DNA from: Streptomyces durocortorensis
GTDB lineage: Bacteria; Actinomycetota; Actinomycetes; Streptomycetales; Streptomycetaceae
Direction of reading: 5' to 3'
DNA length: 64,000 bases
NCBI RefSeq assembly: GCF_031760065.1
Contig: NZ_CP134500.1
Span: 3,968,001 to 4,032,000, forward strand
Made by a program: the position numbers and the translations under genes. This document shows positions 58,223-64,000 of the stretch, piece after piece. Numbering within the stretch: position 1 is the first letter of the stretch; every line of letters starts with the position of its first letter. The notes beneath the pieces were generated by a model, which had not been told where the DNA came from, ran no database searches, and was given only the letters and a program-made list of their open reading frames with translations.

Positions 58223-59029
58223 CTACCGCTTGGCAGCCTCTACCGGGGCTTCTTCCGTCACCCCGGCCGCCGTCGACTGCTCCGAACGGGCGATGGCTTC
58301 GCCGGACGGCTGCTCGGCCGCCGCCCGGTCCTTCGGCTCCTCGGCGGCCCGCTCGATCTTCTCCGGCGCGACGAAGCGGTAGCCGACGTTGCGCACGGTG
58401 CCGATCAGCGACTCGTGCTCGGGGCCGAGCTTGGCGCGCAGCCGTCGGACGTGGACGTCGACCGTCCGCGTACCGCCGAAGTAGTCGTAGCCCCAGACCT
58501 CCTGGAGGAGCTGGGCGCGGGTGAACACCCGGCCCGGATGCTGGGCGAGGTATTTCAGCAGTTCGAATTCCTTGAACGTCAGGTCGAGGACCCGGCCCTT
58601 GAGCTTCGCGCTGTACGTCGCCTCGTCGACGGAGAGATCACCGTTGCGGATCTCCATCGGGGAGTCGTCGGAGGTGATCTGCTGCCGGCCGGTCGCCAGC
58701 CGCAGCCGCGCCTCGACCTCGGCCGGACCCGCCGTGTCCAGCAGGACGTCGTCGATGCCCCAGTCGGCGGTGACGGCCGCGAGGCCGCCCTCGGTGACGA
58801 CGAGGATCAGCGGACAGCCGGGCCCGGTGGACCGCAGCAGCTGGCAGAGCGAGCGGACCTGCGGCAGGTCGCGGCGCCCGTCGATCAGGATCACGTCGGC
58901 ACCCGGGGTGTCCACCAGGGCCGGGCCCTCGGCGGGGGCCACCCGCACGCTGTGGAGCAGGAGGCCGAGGGCGGGGAGCACCTCCGTCGACGGCTGGAGT
59001 GCGTTCGTCAGAAGCAGCAGTGAACTCAT
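58223..59029 (-). CDS. glnR: global nitrogen regulator GlnR
   Basis: This 268-residue OmpR-family regulator controls glnA, amtB and other nitrogen genes in Streptomyces. The atypical receiver ([16 protein letters not shown]) lacks the usual acidic pair but keeps Asp50 in ADVILID. The C-terminal winged helix contains [20 protein letters not shown] and [14 protein letters not shown]. This fits GlnR acting as a dimer without normal phosphorylation. The tail after residue 225 is Glu/Ala-rich. ATG at 59029; the context next to LacI and the alpha/beta hydrolase fits what I recall for S. coelicolor. Confidence 0.96.
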   Translation of the reverse strand: MSSLLLLTNALQPSTEVLPALGLLLHSVRVAPAEGPALVDTPGADVILIDGRRDLPQVRSLCQLLRSTGPGCPLILVVTEGGLAAVTADWGIDDVLLDTAGPAEVEARLRLATGRQQITSDDSPMEIRNGDLSVDEATYSAKLKGRVLDLTFKEFELLKYLAQHPGRVFTRAQLLQEVWGYDYFGGTRTVDVHVRRLRAKLGPEHESLIGTVRNVGYRFVAPEKIERAAEEPKDRAAAEQPSGEAIARSEQSTAAGVTEEAPVEAAKR

Positions 59030-59298
59030 CGCCGCCCACCTGCCCGGTTCGGTCGATCGTGTTGCACGGTTCGCTCGCCCATTACGTCGGTCCTCCTCGT
59101 TCCCTGCGAGAGGGGCACTCCCGGGTCGGACCCGGGGGAGTATGCGGCACTGCTTCGTACGTCATACAGGTTTTACGGTGCGGTCCCGCGCCCTGGGACC
59201 GCTGAGCTTGTCGAAACGTCTCCGTAACAACGCCCGGAAAGCACAAAAGGACCCGGGGGCTGCATTGCCCGGATCCTCTTCGCAGCAGAATAGCCCAC

Positions 59299-60255
59299 AT
59301 GAGTTCAGTGTCCGAGGGTCGATTCCTGAGTTCTTCTGTTCCCTTGCTCACGCGGGTCCCACGATTCGCCACATTGCTGACCGATGACGGCGTACCGGTC
59401 GAGGCGGTGTACGAACCGTGTACGGCGGGTTCCGGGGCGCCGGTGGACGCGGCCGCCGAGAGCCTCGCGATCGTGGTGGCACACGGCTTCACCGGCTCGG
59501 CCGACCGTCCGGCCGTCCGCCGGGCCGCGCGGGCGTTCGCCCAGCGTGCGGCCGTGATCACGTTCTCGTTCCGGGGGCACGGACGGTCCGGCGGGCGCTC
59601 CACGGTGGGCGACCGCGAGGTGCTGGACCTGGCCGCCGCGGTGGCCTGGGCGCGCGAGCTGGGGCACGCGCGGGTGGTTACGGTCGGGTTCTCGATGGGC
59701 GGCTCGGTGGTGCTGCGGCACGGCGCTCTGTATACGGATGTGGATGCGGATACGGACACAGGTACGAGGACGGGTACGGCGGATTCCGGGGTGCCGGATG
59801 CCTCCGTTCGCGTAGCGGCGCGCGAGAGGCATAGGGGGCGCACGGGGGCGCATTCGGACGCCGTGGTCTCCGTCAGTGCTCCCGCCCGTTGGTACTACCG
59901 GGGTACGGCTCCGATGCGCCGCCTGCACTGGGTGGTCACCCGCCCCTCGGGCCGGCTCGTCGGCCGCTACGGACTCCGCACCCGCATCGCCACCGAGGAG
60001 TGGAACCCCGTCCCGCTCTCCCCGGTGCAGTCCGTTCCGCTCATCGCCCCGGCCCCGCTGCTCCTCGTGCACGGCGACCGGGACCCGTACTTCCCGCTGG
60101 ACCACCCGAGGATGCTGGCGGACGCGGCGGGGGCGGGCGGTGCGGAACTGTGGCTGGAGCGGGGGATGGGGCACGCGGAGAACGCGGCGGACGACGCCCT
60201 CCTCACCCGCATCGCCGACTGGGCGGTCGCGGCGTGCCCCATCATGGACAACTGA
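59299..60255 (+). CDS. alpha/beta hydrolase with a low-complexity insertion
   Basis: This 318-residue protein has an alpha/beta hydrolase fold: VVAHGFTGSADRPAV oxyanion region, nucleophile elbow GFSMGGS, APLLLVHGDRDPYFPL with the acidic residue, and GMGHAENAA with the catalytic His. Between the elbow and the next strand (AVVSVSAPARWYYRG) sits an unusual stretch of about 40 residues rich in Asp, Thr and Arg (DVDADTDTGTRTGTADSG), encoded by short repetitive DNA at 59728-59860. Divergent from glnR. Substrate unknown. Confidence 0.9.
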   Translation: MSSVSEGRFLSSSVPLLTRVPRFATLLTDDGVPVEAVYEPCTAGSGAPVDAAAESLAIVVAHGFTGSADRPAVRRAARAFAQRAAVITFSFRGHGRSGGRSTVGDREVLDLAAAVAWARELGHARVVTVGFSMGGSVVLRHGALYTDVDADTDTGTRTGTADSGVPDASVRVAARERHRGRTGAHSDAVVSVSAPARWYYRGTAPMRRLHWVVTRPSGRLVGRYGLRTRIATEEWNPVPLSPVQSVPLIAPAPLLLVHGDRDPYFPLDHPRMLADAAGAGGAELWLERGMGHAENAADDALLTRIADWAVAACPIMDN

Positions 60256-60304
60256 CGCACAGGACGCACACCACGTCCGACGACCGAACCGAAGGAGTGG
60301 CGCC

Positions 60305-60559
60305 ATGGCAGCGGGGACGATCCGCTACTGGGCTGCGGCGAAGGCCGCCGCGGGCACCGCGGAGGAACCGTACGCGGCTGCGACCCTCGCCGAGGCGCTC
60401 GACGCGGTGCGCGAGCGGCACCCGGGCGAGCTGAGCCGGGTGCTCCAGCGGTGCTCCTTCCTCATCGACGGGCACCCCGTCGGGACCCGCGGGCATGAGA
60501 CCGTACGCCTTGCCGAGGGCGGCACGGTCGAGGTGCTCCCGCCGTTCGCAGGAGGGTGA
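60305..60559 (+). CDS. MoaD/ThiS-like ubiquitin-fold sulfur carrier
   Basis: This 84-residue beta-grasp protein ends in PPFAGG, the C-terminal Gly-Gly that is adenylated and thiocarboxylated in MoaD/ThiS sulfur carriers. The N-terminal strand IRYWAAAKAAAGTAEE is MoaD-like. It could serve molybdopterin synthesis or another sulfur-transfer pathway. A sulfurtransferase gene lies 2.7 kb downstream. ATG at 60305 follows GAAGGAG. Confidence 0.9.
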   Translation: MAAGTIRYWAAAKAAAGTAEEPYAAATLAEALDAVRERHPGELSRVLQRCSFLIDGHPVGTRGHETVRLAEGGTVEVLPPFAGG

Positions 60560-60569
60560 ACCGCAGGCC

Positions 60570-61874
60570 ATGAGCAGCAGCGATCAGCAGTACCCGTACC
60601 CGTACGACCCGCAGCAGCAGCCGTACTGGCCCGACGGGACGGCCGGGCAGCCCGCGGCCCCCCGAACACCGGACGACTTCGACCAGGGCGCGACGCAGAC
60701 CTGGCAGGCGCCGACCTGGGACACGCAGTACCAGCCGACGATCCGGCCGGACGGGCAACCGCAAGGACAGCCGGGCGTGTACGGGGCACAGGGGCCCGAT
60801 CCGTACGGCACACCGCAGCCGCGGCAGCCGTACCAGCAAGAGCCGCAGCAGCCGCAGCAGTCGTATCCGCATCAGACGCATCAGCAGCAGCAGCAGCCGT
60901 ATCAGCAAGAGCCGCAGCAGCAGGCGTACCCGCAGGCCGCGGCCGACACCGCCTATCTGCCGTCCCAGGCGGCCTCGGGCTCCCTTCCGCTGCCGCCCGA
61001 GGTCCCGGCCGCGCCCGCACCCGCCGCACCGCCGTCGCCCGCGCCCGAGCCCGCGACCGCGCGGCCGGTGGCCGACGGCTCCGGGTACAGCGCCCCCACC
61101 ACTCTCGGCAACGCCCGGATCACCGACGCCCAGCGGGCCCGCGCCGAGGGGCGTTCGCCGATCATCGCGCCCGGGATGCAGCCCGCGGCGCTCACCGCTG
61201 TCCTCGGCCTGCTCCTCGCCGGGGGCGCGGCCATCGGGTCGTACGCCCTGCTCGTCCCGGTCGTGCTGCTCCAGGCGGTGACCGCTGCCGGTTGGTTCCG
61301 GCTCAACGGCATGTGGCCCGCCCGCCAGGGCATCGCGCTCGCCTTCGCCGGCGGGTTCGTCGCCGATGCAGCCCTGCTCGCGGCGGGCCGGGAGCACGGT
61401 CCCGCCGCGCTGCTGGGCACCCTGGGCGTCTGGGTGCTGCTCACCGTGGTCCTCCAGCTCCGCAGCCACGCGGGAGCCGACGAGCGGATGTACGGCCTGA
61501 TGGCCACCGTCGTCTCGGCCGCCCTCGCGGTCCTCGCGGGGGGACACCTCGCGGCGGTCCCGGACGCGGTGACGGTCGGAGGGGTGGCGGTCGCGGCCGC
61601 TGTGCTCGCCCGGGCGCTGCCGCTGCCCGGCACGGTCTCCGTCGCGGTGGCCCTGCTCGCGGGTACGGGCGCGGGGGTCGCGGTGGGCGGATGGACGGAC
61701 TTCGGCGTGAAGGGGGCCCTGCTGGGCCTCGCGGCGGGCGGCTGCGCGCTGATCGGGCTGCGGGTGGCGAGCTACGACTACCCGTCGCGGTTCGTGCACA
61801 TGACGGCCGGGGTGGCGCTGCCGCTCACCGTGGCGGCTCCGGCGGTCTATCTGATCGGCCGAGCCATCGTCTGA
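60570..61874 (+). CDS. Gln/Pro/Tyr-rich membrane protein
   Basis: This 434-residue protein has a cytoplasmic N-terminal region of about 150 residues dominated by Gln, Pro and Tyr (YPYPYDPQQQPYWP style repeats) and an Ala/Pro linker. A compact membrane domain of eight or so helices follows to the end, rich in Ala, Val and Leu. No transporter motif is recognised. Ribosome-binding GGAGG overlaps the stop of the MoaD-like gene, so the two are coupled. Confidence 0.85.
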   Translation: MSSSDQQYPYPYDPQQQPYWPDGTAGQPAAPRTPDDFDQGATQTWQAPTWDTQYQPTIRPDGQPQGQPGVYGAQGPDPYGTPQPRQPYQQEPQQPQQSYPHQTHQQQQQPYQQEPQQQAYPQAAADTAYLPSQAASGSLPLPPEVPAAPAPAAPPSPAPEPATARPVADGSGYSAPTTLGNARITDAQRARAEGRSPIIAPGMQPAALTAVLGLLLAGGAAIGSYALLVPVVLLQAVTAAGWFRLNGMWPARQGIALAFAGGFVADAALLAAGREHGPAALLGTLGVWVLLTVVLQLRSHAGADERMYGLMATVVSAALAVLAGGHLAAVPDAVTVGGVAVAAAVLARALPLPGTVSVAVALLAGTGAGVAVGGWTDFGVKGALLGLAAGGCALIGLRVASYDYPSRFVHMTAGVALPLTVAAPAVYLIGRAIV

Positions 61875-62043
61875 CGGCCACCACGCCCACCGGCACGCTC
61901 GTCCGCGGCGGCCCCCGACCGGTTCCCCGGGAACCGATCGGGGGCCGCCGCTCGTCGATCATCCGGGGCGTCCATTCCTGCGGCAGTAGGCTCACGGGCG
62001 GCGCCGGGGGGACCGATCGGCTCAGGGTGGGGGAACGACACAC

Positions 62044-62733
62044 ATGCGCGCACTGCGAATACTGCTGGTCCTGGTGGTGGTGCTGGGCGGCCTCTTCATC
62101 GCCGTCGACCGTGTGGCGGTCCACTTCGCCGAGTCCGAGGCCGAGGACCGGGTCACGATCAGCGGCGGCAGCGCGGGCTCCACGGACATCTCGATCAAGG
62201 GATTCCCCTTCCTCACCCAGCTCGCGGGCTCACAGCTCGACCGGGTCGATGTGAGCCTCACCGGCATGAACACCAGCGCCGCCGGCCGCACGACGCGGGT
62301 CAGCGAGGTGCGGGCCCAGCTGCACGACGTGAAGCTCGGCTCCGGCTACCGCAGCGCCACGGCCGCGCGCGCCACCGGCACCGCCCTCGTCACCTACGAG
62401 GACCTGACGGCGGCGGCCAGCGACGGCGTCGTCGTCGAGTACGGCGGCAACGGCAAGGCGAAGGTCACCGGCACGGTCGAGATCCTCGGCCGCCCGATCT
62501 CGCGCAGCGTGCTCTCAACCGTGACCCGCGTCGACGGTCACACGATCAAGGTGCGCGCGGATCAGGTGCCGGGCGAGGGACTGCCCGGCGTCGAGGAACT
62601 GGTCCGCAAGAAGACCGACTTCGAGGGTGACATCGACGGCCTGCCGAAGGGCTTGGAGCTGCGCAAGATCGAGGTGACCGAGAAGGGCCTGGAGATCCAG
62701 GTGACCGGCTCGGACGTCTCCCTGACGGGCTGA
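62044..62733 (+). CDS. LmeA family (DUF2993) phospholipid-binding protein
   Basis: This 229-residue exported protein has an N-terminal signal-anchor (LRILLVLVVVLGGLFIAVD), followed by the DUF2993 domain: ISIKG-type strand DISIKGFPFLTQLAGSQLD, VSLTGMN and LPKGLELRKIEVTEKGLEI. In mycobacteria LmeA binds phosphatidylinositides and is needed for lipomannan synthesis; a related envelope role here is inference. ATG at 62044, no strong ribosome-binding site. Confidence 0.9.
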   Translation: MRALRILLVLVVVLGGLFIAVDRVAVHFAESEAEDRVTISGGSAGSTDISIKGFPFLTQLAGSQLDRVDVSLTGMNTSAAGRTTRVSEVRAQLHDVKLGSGYRSATAARATGTALVTYEDLTAAASDGVVVEYGGNGKAKVTGTVEILGRPISRSVLSTVTRVDGHTIKVRADQVPGEGLPGVEELVRKKTDFEGDIDGLPKGLELRKIEVTEKGLEIQVTGSDVSLTG

Positions 62734-63219
62734 GCGCCGGGCGGGGCTGTACACAGGGGAGAGCCCGGCCGGGAGCGGGTACGTACCCGCTGATCCGGAT
62801 AGTGAGACGCCCCCGTCCGGTCCGCAGATGCCGGAGCGGCCGCCAGGGGCCCGGCGGCGGATGCGAGGCGCGGCGACCACGCTCTCGTCCCGCATCATGG
62901 ACGATCGTGTCTCACGATACGACACGGCGGTGACATCTCCGTGCGTACCTCCCTACGATCGGACCCATGAAGCGACAGGCGGATCTCACGAAGCGGCGGG
63001 CAGTAGACCTGTGCCGCGTCGCCGCCATGCTCTGTCGCCCCTTCTGAACGGGGCCGTTCCCACCGCCCCGCCTCCCCCGGCCCTTCGACCGTCGTCAGGG
63101 CCGCCCCCGGGTGTCCCGTACGCGCCGCGTTCCGTGCCCCCGCGCGTACAGCCGCACCCCGCACCCGCACTCAGCAACTCCGCACCACCCCGCCGCAGAC
63201 TGCCCCGGAGGAGAACAAC
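62734..63219 (+). promoter_or_regulatory. cysA leader region
   Basis: Nearly 490 bases between the LmeA-type gene and cysA. It carries a promoter (GTGACA 62930-62935, 18-base spacer, TACGAT 62954-62959), a leader peptide (62967-63047) and about 170 bases of transcribed leader before cysA. Confidence 0.65.
62967..63047 (+). CDS. cysteine-rich leader peptide (regulatory uORF)
   Basis: A 26-residue peptide from ATG 62967 contains DLCRVAAMLCR near its end, the actinobacterial leader-peptide pattern with Cys codons found before sulfur-assimilation genes. Ribosome stalling at Cys codons when Cys-tRNA is scarce would alter leader folding and allow expression of cysA. It sits eight bases after a -10-like TACGAT, so the transcript may be leaderless or nearly so. 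Confidence 0.75.
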   Translation: MKRQADLTKRRAVDLCRVAAMLCRPF

Positions 63220-64000
63220 ATGAGCCGCAGCGACGTCCTGGTAGACGCCGACTGGGTCGAGGCCCACATCGACGACCCGCAGGTCGCGATCGTCGAGGTG
63301 GACGAGGACACCTCGGCGTACGAGAAGAACCACATCAAGAACGCGATCCGGATCGACTGGACCAAGGACCTCCAGGACCCGGTCCGCCGCGACTTCGTCG
63401 ACCAGGCCGGCTTCGAGAAGCTGCTCAGCGAGAAGGGCATCGCCAACGACACGCTGGTCGTCCTCTACGGCGGCAACAACAACTGGTTCGCGTCGTACGC
63501 CTACTGGTACTTCAAGCTGTACGGCCACGAGAACGTCAAGCTCCTCGACGGCGGCCGCAAGAAGTGGGAGCTGGACTCCCGCGACCTGACCGATGCCGTT
63601 CCCACGCGCCCGGCCACCCAGTACAAGGCCAAGCCGCAGGACGAGTCGATCCGCGCCTACCGCGACGACGTCGTGAAGGCCATCGGCAGCCAGAACCTGG
63701 TCGACGTGCGTTCGCCCGACGAGTTCAGCGGCAAGCTGCTCGCCCCGGCGCACCTCCCGCAGGAGCAGTCGCAGCGCCCCGGCCACGTGCCGAGCGCCCG
63801 CAACATCCCGTGGTCGAAGAACGCCAACGACGACGGCACCTTCAAGTCGGACGACGAGCTCAAGGCCCTCTACGAGGACGAGCAGGTCGACCTGTCGAAG
63901 GACACCATCGCCTACTGCCGCATCGGTGAGCGCTCCGCGCTCACCTGGTTCGTGCTCCACGAGCTGCTCGGCCAGGAGAACGTCAAGAACTACGACGGTT
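63220..64000 (+). CDS. cysA: thiosulfate sulfurtransferase (rhodanese), 3' end outside window
   Basis: The first 260 residues of a tandem-rhodanese sulfurtransferase are present and the gene runs past the window end. The inactive N-terminal domain includes VVLYGGNNNWFASYAYWYF. The C-terminal domain has catalytic Cys233 in IAYCRIGERSALTW. It moves sulfane sulfur from thiosulfate to acceptors such as cyanide or thiols and is close to mycobacterial CysA2/CysA3. ATG at 63220 follows CGGAGGAG. The symbol follows actinobacterial usage and does not mean the sulfate ABC ATPase. Confidence 0.95.
   Translation, partial: MSRSDVLVDADWVEAHIDDPQVAIVEVDEDTSAYEKNHIKNAIRIDWTKDLQDPVRRDFVDQAGFEKLLSEKGIANDTLVVLYGGNNNWFASYAYWYFKLYGHENVKLLDGGRKKWELDSRDLTDAVPTRPATQYKAKPQDESIRAYRDDVVKAIGSQNLVDVRSPDEFSGKLLAPAHLPQEQSQRPGHVPSARNIPWSKNANDDGTFKSDDELKALYEDEQVDLSKDTIAYCRIGERSALTWFVLHELLGQENVKNYDG

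Noticed and set aside
59240..59285. Terminator between glnR and the alpha/beta hydrolase
   Set aside because: AGGACCCGGG...CCCGGATCCT can pair imperfectly, but it lies between the divergent 5' ends, so it is not a terminator of either gene.

Overview
The window is high-GC actinobacterial chromosome and almost certainly Streptomyces. The rRNA genes are actinobacterial in sequence. Codon third positions are strongly G/C, and GTG/TTG starts and stop-start overlaps are common. The gene order (csoR, PhoU-like/pit, pstBACS, mutT, CHAD, ppk, mshD, secreted 5'-nucleotidase, two-component pair, serine protease, LacI, glnR, cysA) matches what I recall of the S. coelicolor SCO4130-SCO4164 neighbourhood; that match is from memory, not from a search.

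Layout. 1-6.4 kb: a MarR regulator, then a complete 16S-23S-5S rRNA operon with several tandem promoters, no spacer tRNA and a strong terminator. 6.4-9.6 kb: a NarL-type two-component pair whose kinase is frameshifted, a decayed ABC-transporter remnant and a GNAT acetyltransferase. 9.6-22.2 kb: a type IV secretion-like locus. Its minus-strand operon encodes VirD4-like, VirB4-like, SCO6880/PrgI-like, TrbL/VirB6-like, VirB8/TcpC-like and VirB2-sized proteins. Divergent from it is a three-gene module (helical WXG100-like protein, DUF1023 alpha/beta hydrolase, lipoprotein), followed by a transglycosylase/NlpC-P60 wall hydrolase. No relaxase or integrase is visible. 22.5-26 kb: a PAP2 phosphatase, small proteins, a lipoprotein, a 39-bp minisatellite and csoR with its operator.

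26-36 kb is a phosphate block: PhoU-like protein and Pit transporter on the plus strand, and ppk, CHAD, mutT, pstS, pstC, pstA, pstB on the minus strand, with a PHO box before pstS and a terminator between the convergent pit and pstB genes. 36-42 kb: an ABC exporter with a YtrA-type GntR regulator under a perfect palindrome, mycothiol synthase, and a secreted 5'-nucleotidase with a His-Gly tract. 42-53.5 kb is accessory: unknown proteins, a Tat-exported protein, paired isochorismatase-like hydrolases opposite a GlxA-type regulator, a choice-of-anchor A/SpaA surface protein, a PI-PLC-like enzyme and a membrane protein.

53.7-64 kb is core-like: an OmpR-type two-component pair, a trypsin-like protease, a LacI regulator, GlnR, an alpha/beta hydrolase, a MoaD/ThiS-like protein, a Gln/Pro-rich membrane protein, an LmeA-type protein, and a cysteine-rich leader peptide before cysA, which runs off the window edge.

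The most unusual part is the 9.6-22.2 kb locus: a near-minimal Gram-positive T4SS set with a coupling-like protein lacking a Walker A motif, next to a module that looks like exported-protein and lipoprotein partners.
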